This document shows positions 1 through 9,485 of a stretch of 64,000 bases of DNA, one piece after another. Origin of the DNA: Pseudomonas crudilactis. GTDB lineage: Bacteria > Pseudomonadota > Gammaproteobacteria > Pseudomonadales > Pseudomonadaceae. Location: the NCBI RefSeq assembly GCF_013433315.1, contig NZ_WXVV01000001.1, positions 372,001 to 436,000 on the forward strand, in the 5' to 3' direction. How positions within the stretch are numbered: the first letter of the stretch is position 1; the number at the start of each line of letters is the position of its first letter. Position numbers and translations under genes: made by a program. A model generated the notes under the pieces. The model was not told the DNA's origin. It did no database searches and saw only the letters and a program-made list of their open reading frames with translations.

Positions 1-939
1 ATCGATGCAGTACGCATTGAAATGGGCAACACCGGCTCGAAAACCACGATCCATCGCTATTTGAAAGAGCTGGATGACGGCGCGCAGCCGGTTGAAGCCT
101 CGGCAGAGCCCATTGATGATGAGTTGAGCGCCCTCGTCTCGCGCCTCGCGCAACGCCTCAAAGAACAGGCGCAAGAGCCTATCGAGCAGGCCCGCGAGCA
201 GTTCGAGGAACAGCGCGAAGCTTTGGAGTCGGAACTGAAACAGACTCGCGAGGCATTGGAAAAACTCGAACACGATCACGATATTCAAGGGGCTGCGCTG
301 GCGCGTGAGTCCGAAGCGCTTGGCAACACCCGTTCGATGCTGCAAACCGAACAGACTCGTAATGCCGGACTGAATCAGGCACTGGCCGATTTTGAATTGC
401 GCCTACAGGACAAGGACGAGCAAATCCGCTCGCTGGAAGAGAAACATCTGCACGCTCGCGATGCGCTGGAGCATTACCGCAATGCCACTAAAGAGCAGCG
501 CGAGCAGGAACAGAGCCGCCACGAAAGCCAAGTGCAGCAGATTCAGGCCGAGCTGCGTCAGGCACAGCAAAGCGCAATGGTGCGCCAAGACGAAATCACC
601 CAGTTGCACCGTGACAACGAACGCCTGCTTACCGAGAACCGTGGCACACAGCGTGAACTGAGCCTGATGCAGGACCAGCTCAAGCAAAGCAATCAGCGTC
701 AGGACCAACTGTTGGAGCAAGCGACCCGTGTCGACAACGAGCGCACCCTCCTCCAGGAACGCCTGCGCGTTGCGACACTGGAAAGCCAGACACTCAAACA
801 GAGCGTCGAGGAGCAGACACTGCTCAACCAGTCACTGGAAAAAGAATTGAACAAGGCTCAAGCAAGCCTGGAAGAAAGCCAACGTCTGGCGGCTACCGTT
901 GCGGCAGCGCCAGACTCGGCCAAACCGAAAGACGCTTAA
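1..939 (+). CDS. KfrA-like DNA-binding coiled-coil protein, 5' end outside window
   Basis: The reading frame is open from base 1, so the gene starts upstream; the ATG at 22 is internal. The first residues ([20 protein letters not shown]) match the end of the KfrA N-terminal DNA-binding domain, which in plasmid KfrA proteins binds DNA and oligomerises through a long coiled coil. From about codon 50 to 290 the protein is almost wholly Gln/Glu/Arg/Leu-rich heptad sequence, and the last 20 residues are Ala/Pro-rich. The stop codon overlaps the convergent gor stop by 4 bp. Pseudomonas chromosomes carry KfrA-domain proteins next to gor, so a plasmid origin is not implied. The role is unknown, possibly nucleoid or DNA organisation. 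Confidence 0.8.
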   Translation: MDAVRIEMGNTGSKTTIHRYLKELDDGAQPVEASAEPIDDELSALVSRLAQRLKEQAQEPIEQAREQFEEQREALESELKQTREALEKLEHDHDIQGAALARESEALGNTRSMLQTEQTRNAGLNQALADFELRLQDKDEQIRSLEEKHLHARDALEHYRNATKEQREQEQSRHESQVQQIQAELRQAQQSAMVRQDEITQLHRDNERLLTENRGTQRELSLMQDQLKQSNQRQDQLLEQATRVDNERTLLQERLRVATLESQTLKQSVEEQTLLNQSLEKELNKAQASLEESQRLAATVAAAPDSAKPKDA

Positions 940-2294
940 GCGCCGACCGGCGTACGCATGGTGACGAATTCTTCGGCGGCCGTCGGGTGCACCCCGATCG
1001 TGTCGTCGAAGTCACGCTTGGTCGCGCCAGCCTTCAACGCAATCGCCAAACCCTGAACGATCTCGCCAGCGTCCGGGCCGACCATGTGGCAGCCGAGGAC
1101 TTTGTCGGTCTTGCCGTCAACCACCAGTTTCATCAGCGTCTTTTCCTGACATTCGGTCAGGGTCAGCTTCATCGGTCGGAAACGGCTTTCGAAGATCACC
1201 ACATCATGACCCGCTTCGCGCGCTTCTTCTTCGGTCAAACCGACCGTGCCAATGTTCGGCAGGCTGAACACCGCCGTCGGGATCATCTTGTAATCCACCG
1301 GACGGTACTGTTCAGGCTTGAACAGACGCCGCGCCACAGCCATACCTTCCGCCAGCGCCACAGGCGTCAGTTGCACACGACCGATAACATCGCCCAGCGC
1401 CAGAATCGATGGCTCGCTGGTCTGATACTGCTCGTCGACTTTAATGAAGCCTTTGTCGGTGAGCTGCACATCGGTGTTTTCCAGGCCCAGATTGTCGAGC
1501 ATCGGACGCCGACCCGTGGCGTAGAAAATGCAATCCGCCTCCAGCTCACGACCATCTTTAAGCGTTGCTTTCAAGCTGCCATCGGCCTGCTTGTCGATAC
1601 GTGCGATGTCGGCGTTGAACTGCAGATCCAGACCACGCTTGGTCAGCTCTTCCTGCAAGTGCTTACGCACCGAACCATCGAAACCACGCAGGAACAGATC
1701 ACCGCGATACAGCAACGTGGTGTTCGCGCCGAGGCCGTGGAAAATTCCGGCGAACTCGACCGCGATGTAACCGCCGCCAACCACCAGCACACGCTTTGGC
1801 AGCTCTTTGAGGAAGAATGCCTCGTTGGAACCGATCGCGTGTTCGCGCCCCGGAATTTCCGGAATCTGCGGCCAGCCACCGGTGGCGATCAGAATGTTTT
1901 TCGCGGTAAAACGCTCGCCATTCACTTCGACTTCATGCGGGCCAACGATCTTCGCGTGCGCTTCATGCAAGGTCACGCCGCTGTTGACCAGCAGATTGCG
2001 ATAAATGCCGTTGAGGCGATTGATCTCGCGATCCTTGTTGGCGATCAGCGTCGCCCAATCAAAATTCGCTTCGCCCAGGCTCCAGCCAAAACCGGACGCC
2101 TGCTCGAAGTCTTCGGCGAAATGCGCGCCGTACACCAGCAACTTTTTCGGCACACAGCCAACGTTGACACAGGTCCCGCCCAGATAACGGCTTTCCGCCA
2201 CCGCCACTTTCGCACCGAAACCGGCCGCAAAACGCGCAGCACGCACACCGCCGGAACCGGCACCAATCACATAAAGGTCAAAATCGTAGGCCAT
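936..2294 (-). CDS. gor: Glutathione-disulfide reductase
   Basis: A 452-residue class I pyridine nucleotide-disulfide oxidoreductase that reduces oxidised glutathione with NADPH in the cytoplasm. Visible parts: the FAD-binding [11 protein letters not shown] near residue 11, the redox-active disulfide [13 protein letters not shown] near 40-52, the NADPH-binding [12 protein letters not shown] near 173 followed by Arg residues, and the C-terminal HPTAAEE active-site His-Glu pair. Length fits the family. The start has an AGGAG ribosome site about six bases upstream. In other Pseudomonas gor lies close to galU; here the pap cluster and an efflux gene separate them, which is the main hint that those genes were inserted. 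Confidence 0.96.
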   Translation of the reverse strand: MAYDFDLYVIGAGSGGVRAARFAAGFGAKVAVAESRYLGGTCVNVGCVPKKLLVYGAHFAEDFEQASGFGWSLGEANFDWATLIANKDREINRLNGIYRNLLVNSGVTLHEAHAKIVGPHEVEVNGERFTAKNILIATGGWPQIPEIPGREHAIGSNEAFFLKELPKRVLVVGGGYIAVEFAGIFHGLGANTTLLYRGDLFLRGFDGSVRKHLQEELTKRGLDLQFNADIARIDKQADGSLKATLKDGRELEADCIFYATGRRPMLDNLGLENTDVQLTDKGFIKVDEQYQTSEPSILALGDVIGRVQLTPVALAEGMAVARRLFKPEQYRPVDYKMIPTAVFSLPNIGTVGLTEEEAREAGHDVVIFESRFRPMKLTLTECQEKTLMKLVVDGKTDKVLGCHMVGPDAGEIVQGLAIALKAGATKRDFDDTIGVHPTAAEEFVTMRTPVGA

Positions 2295-2400
2295 TTCTAT
2301 CTCCTCGGCAGGGGATCAGCATACCTGCAGATGCTCATTGAGCAAGCCTCTGCCGTTATGCCGATGACCAATGCCGAGGATTCGAGCAGCAAGCTTTTGT

Positions 2401-3927
2401 TCAGTGACATTCTGCGGACTGAGCCTTCGGTAACCGCAGCGTACGCCAGGCGATCAAAACCGCTATGAATGCCAAACCGAAAGCGACCCACGATACCAAT
2501 GCAATTCCGCCTTCAAATGCACTTCCCGCCTGCTGCATTAACTGTTGCGCTTGATCCCCCGCCAACCCCGTCGCCACATGATGAGCACCAGCCAGCGTTT
2601 CACTTGCAAGCATCGTCTGGGCATCGCTCAAAAACGCTGGAAGCTGCAAGTCTGCGCGATAGTGAGCCGTAACCAGGCCGCCAAGCAGGGTCGTCCCCAA
2701 AACGACGCCTACCTCATAGGCTGTTTCACTGATAGCGGAAGCTGCACCGGCCTTAGCTGGGGGCGCCGCCGACAAAATCACGTCATTGGAAACCGTAGCG
2801 ATCGCGCCCACTCCGATATTCAGCAACGCGAACGCCGCAACCAATACCGCAAGACTACTGCCCACGCTGGCCACGAGTAAAAACGCCACAGCGGCGAAGG
2901 CCACCAGAATCGGTATCAGCACATGCACAGGCATACGCTGAGCGACCGGGACGACCGCCATTCCAACCGCAATCGCCATGATTTGGCCCGGCACCAACGC
3001 TAGGCTCGCACTCAAAGGCGACATCTGCAGGACAATCTGCAAAAACTGAGTGGTGAAGAAAACAAAACCAACGAGGAACGCAAGACTCATCAAATTGATC
3101 AGAACAGACCCGCTAAAAGTCCCGTTGCGGAACAGAGTCATATCCATCAGCGGCACAGGAAGACGTAACTGGCGCCGGACAAACATCCAGCCTGCCAATA
3201 CGCCGACCAGAAAGGCCCCCAGTACGACCCCGTCAACACCTTCACTGGCGGCATGCTTGATGCCGTAAACGATGCCACCCAAGGCGGCCATCGACTGAAG
3301 AATGCTGATCGGATCCAACGGCCCAGATGCATCACGCTCCGACTCAGGAAGCAATAGCGGACCCAACACCAACAGCGGAATCAGAACGGGTACCGCCAAC
3401 AGAAAAATCGCGCCCCAATCAAAGAACTGCAGCAACACTCCGCCCACCAAAGGCCCCAGAGCCGAACCGACGGTCAATGTCGTGGCCCAGATCGCGACAG
3501 CCAGCCTGCGCTCATCTCGATCCTCAAACACCGAACGTATCAATGCCAATGTGGAAGGCATCAGCATCGCCCCGAAAATCCCCATGCAGGCACGCCCGAT
3601 AATCAACTGCAAGGCCGTCTCAGAATAGGCGGTCAGCACCGATACCACAGCAAATCCGAGCGAGCCGATAAGCAGCAACTTGCGGTGCCCGACCCGATCT
3701 CCCAGACTTCCCATGGACACCAGCAGTCCGGCGAGCACCAACGAGTAGGCGTCGATCATCCACAGTTGTTGACTGGCACTTGGGCGCAAAGCTTCGGCGA
3801 TTTTGGGTAATGCGAAACCCAGTACGGTGTTATCAACGGTTACCAGTAGCACTGGCAACATCAACACGCCGAGGCCGAACCAGCGCCTTGATGCGTTACT
3901 GCGGGTAGACTCATTTGTTAATGCCAC
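2401..3927 (-). CDS. DHA2-family MFS multidrug efflux transporter
   Basis: A 508-residue inner-membrane drug:proton antiporter of the 14-helix DHA2 (EmrB/QacA/SmvA-like) group. Motif C-like and motif A regions are visible: LPVLLVTVDNTVLGFALPKI in the first helix, then WMIDAYSLVLAGLLVSMGSLGDRVGHRK. Hydrophobic segments continue to the C-terminus (WVAFGLAFIAVLIAW). The start is GTG with AAGGAG eight bases upstream. It lies immediately downstream of papC on the same strand, so it may export the cluster's product, but a terminator-like hairpin lies between them. Substrate cannot be read from sequence; a general biocide or dye exporter is the alternative. Confidence 0.88.
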   Translation of the reverse strand: MALTNESTRSNASRRWFGLGVLMLPVLLVTVDNTVLGFALPKIAEALRPSASQQLWMIDAYSLVLAGLLVSMGSLGDRVGHRKLLLIGSLGFAVVSVLTAYSETALQLIIGRACMGIFGAMLMPSTLALIRSVFEDRDERRLAVAIWATTLTVGSALGPLVGGVLLQFFDWGAIFLLAVPVLIPLLVLGPLLLPESERDASGPLDPISILQSMAALGGIVYGIKHAASEGVDGVVLGAFLVGVLAGWMFVRRQLRLPVPLMDMTLFRNGTFSGSVLINLMSLAFLVGFVFFTTQFLQIVLQMSPLSASLALVPGQIMAIAVGMAVVPVAQRMPVHVLIPILVAFAAVAFLLVASVGSSLAVLVAAFALLNIGVGAIATVSNDVILSAAPPAKAGAASAISETAYEVGVVLGTTLLGGLVTAHYRADLQLPAFLSDAQTMLASETLAGAHHVATGLAGDQAQQLMQQAGSAFEGGIALVSWVAFGLAFIAVLIAWRTLRLPKAQSAECH

Positions 3928-3945
3928 GGATAAAACTCCTTAGAC

Positions 3946-3995
3946 AAAAAGAGTGTTTCACGGGGCACTCTTCATACTCCCCCCCCCCGTGAAAC
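3946..3995 (-). terminator. Hairpin between papC and the MFS gene, with a 10-C loop run
   Basis: The arms 3955-3965 (GTTTCACGGGG) and 3985-3995 (CCCCGTGAAAC) are perfect complements. The loop holds part of a run of ten C on the plus strand (3979-3988). Read on the minus strand, the stem is followed after four bases by TTTTT, which fits a Rho-independent terminator for the pap operon. It sits only about 28 bases upstream of the MFS start, so it could also act as an attenuator or a repressor operator for that gene. Confidence 0.6.
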
Positions 3996-4027
3996 GTTTT
4001 CCTACGCACTTCCCTGGCGTACATGGA

Positions 4028-4897
4028 TCAGTTCAGCAGTGAAAACACGTGCTGACAATCGACTGCCCCCGAATTCAAACGACGACCCAAAGCATTTGAA
4101 ACACCTTGCAGATCATTGCTAAATCCATCGTAATCTTGGCTACGAACACTCTCCATCAAGCGCTTCATTCCCTCTGCCAACGCCTCACGCTGTTTGATGG
4201 CGTGGTCATTTTCCAGCTGAATATCCCAATAAACTTCGGGTGGATTCACCAATACGCGAGACAACAACGCCATCATGGTACGCATAGGTGGCGGCATCAC
4301 TTCCAGCGCGCTCTCAAGGTCCAGTGAGCACTTGGACAACGCAAGGCCAAACCCAAGAATGGCGGCGTGAGGCAACGCCTGACAAAGCGCCATCAGTTCG
4401 TCGTGCGCAACAGGCGTCATTCGCTTGATCTTCATTCCTGCGCCGAGCAGGTACTGCTCGATAAAGGTTGAAGGCGAATCCTCCGTATCCAAGCAAACAG
4501 CAACGGTGCGCCCCTGAACGGAAAGCTTGGGTGAAAACATCGGGTTAATCCCGACAAAGGGCTGTTGAGGAGACTCATTCTTCAGAGCTCGGTAAAACGG
4601 ATCCTGAACAGAACAAGTCGGAACAAATAAAACATTGCTCGAAACAGCCCCAAGCACCCAAGGTATTGACCGAATCGCCACACTTTCCGGCAAAGCAAAA
4701 ACAACCGCCGTCGCCCCTTCAAAAATGTGTTCGGTATTACTGAACGGGTTGGTGACATCGACCTCATGAAAAACACTGGGCTGTTCTGGAGGCCTACGAT
4801 CCACCACGCGGACATTGCATCCGTATTGCATAAGTATGCGGGTGAAGAGGGCCCCCACCAGCCCCGCACCACCCAGCACGACTACCGTGTCGTTCAT
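4028..4897 (-). CDS. papC: 4-amino-4-deoxyprephenate dehydrogenase-like protein (PapC/TyrA family)
   Basis: About 289 residues. The N-terminal Rossmann motif VVLGGAGLVGALFTRIL and the helical C-terminal half match the prephenate dehydrogenase fold. Given its neighbours (ADC synthase and a chorismate mutase-like protein), the likely reaction is NAD-dependent oxidative decarboxylation of 4-amino-4-deoxyprephenate to 4-aminophenylpyruvate, as known for PapC of pristinamycin and CmlC-type enzymes. The ATG at 4897 forms a TGATG junction with the papA stop; a GTG one codon earlier is possible. It is the last gene of the tightly coupled operon, followed by the hairpin at 3946-3995. A true prephenate dehydrogenase is the alternative, but context argues against it. 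Confidence 0.8.
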   Translation of the reverse strand: MNDTVVVLGGAGLVGALFTRILMQYGCNVRVVDRRPPEQPSVFHEVDVTNPFSNTEHIFEGATAVVFALPESVAIRSIPWVLGAVSSNVLFVPTCSVQDPFYRALKNESPQQPFVGINPMFSPKLSVQGRTVAVCLDTEDSPSTFIEQYLLGAGMKIKRMTPVAHDELMALCQALPHAAILGFGLALSKCSLDLESALEVMPPPMRTMMALLSRVLVNPPEVYWDIQLENDHAIKQREALAEGMKRLMESVRSQDYDGFSNDLQGVSNALGRRLNSGAVDCQHVFSLLN

Positions 4898-6966
4898 CAC
4901 GCTTCGCTCCCTGCGATAAAACTGTAGTAAGGCACGCTAGCCTTGACCAATGTCTCTTCAAGTTCCTGTTGCGGATCAGAGTGTGCAACGATCGCACCGC
5001 CAATACCGAAGGTCGCCTCGCCGTCCTGGACAACCGCTGTGCGTATGACAATGCTGAGCTCTGCAGCACCACTGAAAGATAACCATCCCAAAGCGCCAGA
5101 ATAGATACCTCGTGCCGAGGATTCCAACACGTCAATGATTTCCATCGTGCGCTTCTTAGGTGCTCCGGTCATAGAGCCACCCGGAAAACAGGCGCGAATC
5201 GCCTCAAGCGTTGCCACTTCAGATCTAAGGTGACCGCGAACTGTGGAAACCAGTTGATGTACCGACGAGAAGCTTTCGACCGAGAAAATCTCGGGCACAT
5301 GTACGCTTCCTGGACGACACACCTGATTCAAGTCATGGCGGACCAGATCGACAATCATCAGGTTCTCTGCTCTGTCCTTAGATGAAACCTGAAGCTCATC
5401 ACGCAGCCTCTGGTCTTCAAAAGGCAGCTTGCTGCGCGGCCTCGTTCCTTTGATTGGCCGGGACTCGATCATCCCGCTGTCATCAATTCTGAGAAAAGTC
5501 TCCGGCGATGCACTGAGCACCGAGAACTGCGCAAATGAAAGATATGCCCCATAAGGTACGGGGCTGGCATGACGCATTCGCTTGTAAGCACTCAATGGAA
5601 CACCGTCGTATGCCATTTTTGCGCGATTAGTCAGACAAATCTCGTAAGACTCGCCATCGGTAATGTACTGCAGCGACTGAGTGATCTTGGCAATGTAATC
5701 ATCCGGTCCATCATCAAGTGAAAGCTTCAGTTGATCTACAGCCCCAGGAACGAACTTTTCACCAAAAAGGGCGGGCGTTTCTACAAGCTCGGCGATGCGA
5801 GGCAGCGCCGGCCAAACGCCCGCCTCTCCCGTGGCAGTGATCATGCACTGATAAGCTTTACCGTCCTGATGATCGAAGACCAGAAAGTGCGGCGCAAACA
5901 TGAATGCCGCATCCGGATGACTCGACCGATAGGTCTTTCCTCCTCCGGTCAGTGCTTTCAACTCATATCCCAGGTAACCGACAAAACCTCCCTTGAAACC
6001 AAATGGTAAGTACTGTGGAGTGGCGATCTGAACGGCTTCAAAAATCTGTGCAACCAAGGTGAAAAAGTCGCCTCTGATACTTTTTTTGCCTTTTGGCCCA
6101 TCGAGTGTCAGGTATTCATCAGTGACATTATAATCAAGCCTTATCGCGCCCTGCCCCTCCCCACTGCCCATGATCGAGTAACGAGCATTCGGTCTCTCCG
6201 ACTTTTCGCTGTCCAGCCAGAACGCGAAACGGTCATTTGCATAAAGGGACGAAAATACCGCCTGGGGATCCATGTTTTCGGGCAGCTCGCGGTACGCGAG
6301 CTGCATATTCAGCTCGCCCCCCACCGCGACATAGGCGCTTTTTGGCGAAGCGCATTCCGTATCGGACTCCAGCCGACTTCTCACACTGACATTGTGTTCA
6401 AGCGCCATGCGTATGAAGTTGCTCAGTAACGCATGCCCATACTCCGAATCAATGGACTCCGGGTGGAATTGCACGCCCCATATAGGCCGAGTGATGTGCT
6501 CGATTGCCATTACCACGCCTTCGGGCGTCCAAGCTGTGCATTGAAGCTCTAATGGCAAACTTGTGCACATCAACGAGTGGTACCTGACCACATCAAACTG
6601 CTCGGGCAAGTCCCGAAAAAGCCCTTTACCTGTATGCGTAATGGGGCTGCGATAGCCATGCACAGGACTTGGGGCATGCCCGACAGAACCGCCAAGGAAT
6701 TGTGCAATACCCTGATGCCCCAGGCATATACCAAGTATCGGTACAGGAGAATGCAAAATGACACTACCGCAGACACCGAAATCCTCCTCTTCGGCAGGAT
6801 GTCCGGGGCCCGGCGACAACACCACAGCGTCATATCGTTCGATGCCCAGCTCGCTGTAGGAAACAGAGTTCTTTACGATGTCTGCAGATACCCCCGTTAC
6901 CTCGAAAAGATATTGGGCGATGTTATGGGTAAAGGAGTCGAAGTTATCAATCATCAGTATTTTCAT
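4897..6966 (-). CDS. papA: Fused 4-amino-4-deoxychorismate synthase (PabA-PabB type, PapA)
   Basis: A 689-residue fusion that converts chorismate and glutamine to 4-amino-4-deoxychorismate. Residues 1-190 are a class I glutamine amidotransferase with nucleophile Cys81 (GICLGHQG) and His168/Glu170 (VQFHPE). The rest is a chorismate-binding domain with PIKGTRPR near 504-511 and GGSMTGAPKKRTMEIID near 597. The Lys in PIKGT is the ADC-synthase signature; anthranilate synthases have PIAGT. The frame is open further upstream, but the ATG at 6966 overlaps the papB stop as ATGA and gives a protein starting MKILMIDNFDSF, typical of the family. Translational coupling with papB and papC supports a specialised p-aminophenylalanine route over folate synthesis. 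Confidence 0.9.
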   Translation of the reverse strand: MKILMIDNFDSFTHNIAQYLFEVTGVSADIVKNSVSYSELGIERYDAVVLSPGPGHPAEEEDFGVCGSVILHSPVPILGICLGHQGIAQFLGGSVGHAPSPVHGYRSPITHTGKGLFRDLPEQFDVVRYHSLMCTSLPLELQCTAWTPEGVVMAIEHITRPIWGVQFHPESIDSEYGHALLSNFIRMALEHNVSVRSRLESDTECASPKSAYVAVGGELNMQLAYRELPENMDPQAVFSSLYANDRFAFWLDSEKSERPNARYSIMGSGEGQGAIRLDYNVTDEYLTLDGPKGKKSIRGDFFTLVAQIFEAVQIATPQYLPFGFKGGFVGYLGYELKALTGGGKTYRSSHPDAAFMFAPHFLVFDHQDGKAYQCMITATGEAGVWPALPRIAELVETPALFGEKFVPGAVDQLKLSLDDGPDDYIAKITQSLQYITDGESYEICLTNRAKMAYDGVPLSAYKRMRHASPVPYGAYLSFAQFSVLSASPETFLRIDDSGMIESRPIKGTRPRSKLPFEDQRLRDELQVSSKDRAENLMIVDLVRHDLNQVCRPGSVHVPEIFSVESFSSVHQLVSTVRGHLRSEVATLEAIRACFPGGSMTGAPKKRTMEIIDVLESSARGIYSGALGWLSFSGAAELSIVIRTAVVQDGEATFGIGGAIVAHSDPQQELEETLVKASVPYYSFIAGSEA

Positions 6967-7298
6967 GAGGACACGCTCTGACTCAGACGCTGATTGATCA
7001 GCACGTCTTCCCGCACACACGTCTCAGCAATGATCAGATTGAATACCGATTCGGTGTATTCCGGCCTGAGCCCCGAAGCCAATGATCGCTCCTTGATCAT
7101 ATCGAGCACATAGGAAATTCGCCCGGGCTGCATCATCGCTATGCCATGTGCGGCTTTAAGCTCGGCAATATCCATGCACAACTTCATGCGCTCCGAAAGC
7201 AGATCAACCACCTGCAAATTTATCGAATCGAGCCTTTCTCGCAATGGTTGCAAAATGTTTGACGTTCCTGTCTGTGTTAACTGTCCATGTTGTTGCAT
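6963..7298 (-). CDS. papB: Chorismate mutase-like 4-amino-4-deoxychorismate mutase (PapB)
   Basis: A 111-residue all-helical AroQ-type protein, with LQPLRERLDSINLQVVDLLS (the first long helix with its conserved Arg) and ELKAAHGIAM. The start at 7298 has a perfect GGAGGT site six bases upstream; the in-frame TTG at 7319 lies upstream of that site and is unlikely. In this operon it should rearrange 4-amino-4-deoxychorismate to 4-amino-4-deoxyprephenate, between PapA and PapC. A plain chorismate mutase cannot be excluded from sequence alone, since the discriminating active-site residues need an alignment. Confidence 0.82.
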   Translation of the reverse strand: MQQHGQLTQTGTSNILQPLRERLDSINLQVVDLLSERMKLCMDIAELKAAHGIAMMQPGRISYVLDMIKERSLASGLRPEYTESVFNLIIAETCVREDVLINQRLSQSVSS

Positions 7299-7346
7299 AC
7301 ATGCACCTCCATTAGCCAATTTCTACAAGGTATACGACGGTCATAT

Positions 7347-8612
7347 TCAGGCTGGTTCGCTGAGATTCGGTGCCCACGTCCCGTTTCGCGACAACACTTG
7401 CAAAGCAACCCCGAGCGATCTGATCTCTTGCTCACTGTGATCAGCCGACACTGCAAATCGCAGCATTGCCTTACCTTTGGCGATGATCGGATAAAAGACA
7501 GGGAACAGCAGCATGCCCTGATCGCGCAGGGCCCGTGCAGCCTGTAATCCGGCCTCTTCGGTTTCAAAAAAGGCCCCCCTGACTGGCGATTGAATACCAG
7601 CATTGAGCAACTGGTGATCGGTGACAGAATCTAAAAGGCTGACGTTTTTCCAGAGGCGCCGTTGCAGCACATCAATTTCATCAGTGAGATGAATTTGCGC
7701 CGAGGCAACATTCGCCGCGAGCATCGGCACCATAATGGAGTGACCAAATATCAATGGGTTTGCTGAAGTTCGGATGATCTCGACATCCTGCGATTCCGAG
7801 ACCACGACAAAACCACCTGCACCGCCGAAAGCCTTGGAAAGTGACCCGGCCAGAATAATATTTGCAGGCAACGAATGATCTACCGCAGAAAACGCATAAC
7901 CCGCACCATGTCGGCCGACAATCGAAATACCGTGCGCATCGTCTACATATAGATATCCCTGCGCAGACTCTAATCGCCGGGAAAGTTCGGCTATGGGTAC
8001 CAAACCACTCATTGATCCAATGCCATCAATCAAGAGCACTGGGGTTTCGCCCCTGTTCGAGCACTCTTTCAGCGTGTCGGTCAGCGACTCCAGATCAGTA
8101 GATTCAACTCTGGAAACAGAACCGAATTGCTCAAGAATCCCCCTCAGAACTTGCATCGAAGCATGGGCAGTTTTGTCCATTAGCCAATGCACTCTCTTTC
8201 TGACGGGATAGCCCGCCAATGACCCACTGCCCAACAGAGGCAGAACACCTAGATGCACACTGCTGGTAGAGGTGAACACTGCAACCGCGCTACCTCTGTA
8301 AACCTGACCAAGCAGATCCTCCAGGTGAGGTAGATAATGCGGACGCATCGCACTCCGAGAAGAGGACAGGTGCAGCCCGCATTTGTTGAGTGCCCGTTGT
8401 GCAGCCTCAATCAGTGCAGGATGGGTTTCGAGCCCCAAATACGAGCACGACACAAATTCGGTGTACACACCTCCTTCCTGAAGGGTGATCTGCTTGCCGA
8501 TACGACTCGTGACGGTAAAACCCGTCAACCCTTCCTCATAGGCAGTTGTCAGTGCACCGGTGGTGTTGCCACGGCGAATGCTCATCCAGTCTTGCTTGAC
8601 TTGCACATCCAT
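7347..8612 (-). CDS. Alpha-oxoamine synthase-like PLP enzyme
   Basis: A 421-residue fold-type I PLP enzyme of the group that holds BioF, Kbl, HemA and serine palmitoyltransferase. Visible: SCSYLGL near 55-61, His150 in DKTAHAS (the residue that stacks on PLP), Asp224/His227 in YVDDAHGIS, and the Schiff-base Lys260 in AGSLSKAFGG. Family members condense an amino acid with an acyl-CoA or acyl-ACP with loss of CO2, giving an amino ketone. No acyl carrier protein or ligase is encoded nearby, so the acyl donor is unknown. AAGGAG lies upstream of the ATG. It sits between the methyltransferase and papB, suggesting it acts on an aminophenyl amino acid. It is not Kbl or BioF by context: neither tdh nor other bio genes are present. 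Confidence 0.8.
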   Translation of the reverse strand: MDVQVKQDWMSIRRGNTTGALTTAYEEGLTGFTVTSRIGKQITLQEGGVYTEFVSCSYLGLETHPALIEAAQRALNKCGLHLSSSRSAMRPHYLPHLEDLLGQVYRGSAVAVFTSTSSVHLGVLPLLGSGSLAGYPVRKRVHWLMDKTAHASMQVLRGILEQFGSVSRVESTDLESLTDTLKECSNRGETPVLLIDGIGSMSGLVPIAELSRRLESAQGYLYVDDAHGISIVGRHGAGYAFSAVDHSLPANIILAGSLSKAFGGAGGFVVVSESQDVEIIRTSANPLIFGHSIMVPMLAANVASAQIHLTDEIDVLQRRLWKNVSLLDSVTDHQLLNAGIQSPVRGAFFETEEAGLQAARALRDQGMLLFPVFYPIIAKGKAMLRFAVSADHSEQEIRSLGVALQVLSRNGTWAPNLSEPA

Positions 8613-8633
8613 TGCTAAAGCTCCTTTCCAAAT

Positions 8634-9485
8634 TTACTGAGGCTTGCGGCCGATAGTCATTACCGAGCTGCCCGACGCATCAGACTGGTCCTTGTCAATC
8701 ACTGTTTGTATCTCTGCCAGATGAGCGAGCCTGAACAGTTCTCGCAACGCTTCGGCCTGATCCTCGCCGTGCTCCATCACAAGCCAGCCATCGCGAACGA
8801 GCAATCGGTCGGCGAGAGCAATAATCTGCCGAATCAACTCAAGACCATCGGCCCCGGAATAAACAGACGCAGGAGGATGGTGCTCACCCCATTCGGGCAG
8901 CAACTCCTGGGCCTGCGGAACGTAGGGAGGATTGGCGACAATAAGGTCGATCTGCTGATCAAATTGCGCAAACGCCTTTTCGTCGAGAATATCTGCCTGC
9001 AGGTGGTCTGCGTGTACGCCCTTGAACGACAAGCGATCAATATTGCGTTTGAGATACTGGATGGCTATCGGATCAAACTCTACGCAAGTGACGTCGAGAT
9101 CAGGTCTGCGCCGGGCAATCGCCAGACCGATGGCGCCGCTGCCCGCACACAGATCCAGAACCTTTGAGCCCGACTCCAGCGCCGCACTGCGCTCAATCCA
9201 TTTGTGAATGACTCTGCTATGAGGTCGCGGGATGAACACCCCACTCCCGACGACAAGCGACAAATCGTCAAAGTCCACCGTGCCGACAATATGCCCGAGC
9301 GGAATCCGGTTGCAGCGCTCTTGGACCGCCAACATGAACTCCTCCAGTGCCAAACTCTTATCCGCGCGCTCGATAAAGCGATCCACAAGACAACTCAGGT
9401 CTTCTTCCAGACTCCAGACGCCGGACTTTTTCAGCAGTTCTCGCGCCTGGTCAATAGCGAGGAACTCACGTTCAGTAAGACTCAT
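8634..9485 (-). CDS. NPPY-motif (PrmC/HemK-like) SAM methyltransferase
   Basis: 283 residues: a helical N-terminal domain and a Rossmann SAM-binding domain with DLCAGSGAIGLAIARR (about 111-126), CVEFDP (134-139) and the catalytic NPPYVP (185-190). NPPY enzymes methylate planar nitrogens: glutamine amide in PrmC, exocyclic adenine in DNA methyltransferases. The ATG at 9485 overlaps the oxidase stop as ATGA with GGGAG just upstream; a GTG two codons earlier is less likely. PrmC proper is normally beside prfA, which is absent here. I infer that it may methylate the aryl amine of a p-aminophenyl intermediate, as PapM does in pristinamycin. Homology to PapM is not claimed. Confidence 0.78.
   Translation of the reverse strand: MSLTEREFLAIDQARELLKKSGVWSLEEDLSCLVDRFIERADKSLALEEFMLAVQERCNRIPLGHIVGTVDFDDLSLVVGSGVFIPRPHSRVIHKWIERSAALESGSKVLDLCAGSGAIGLAIARRRPDLDVTCVEFDPIAIQYLKRNIDRLSFKGVHADHLQADILDEKAFAQFDQQIDLIVANPPYVPQAQELLPEWGEHHPPASVYSGADGLELIRQIIALADRLLVRDGWLVMEHGEDQAEALRELFRLAHLAEIQTVIDKDQSDASGSSVMTIGRKPQ

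Noticed and set aside
1..939. Plasmid origin suggested by KfrA similarity
   Set aside because: Neighbours are core chromosomal genes and KfrA-type proteins occur on Pseudomonas chromosomes.
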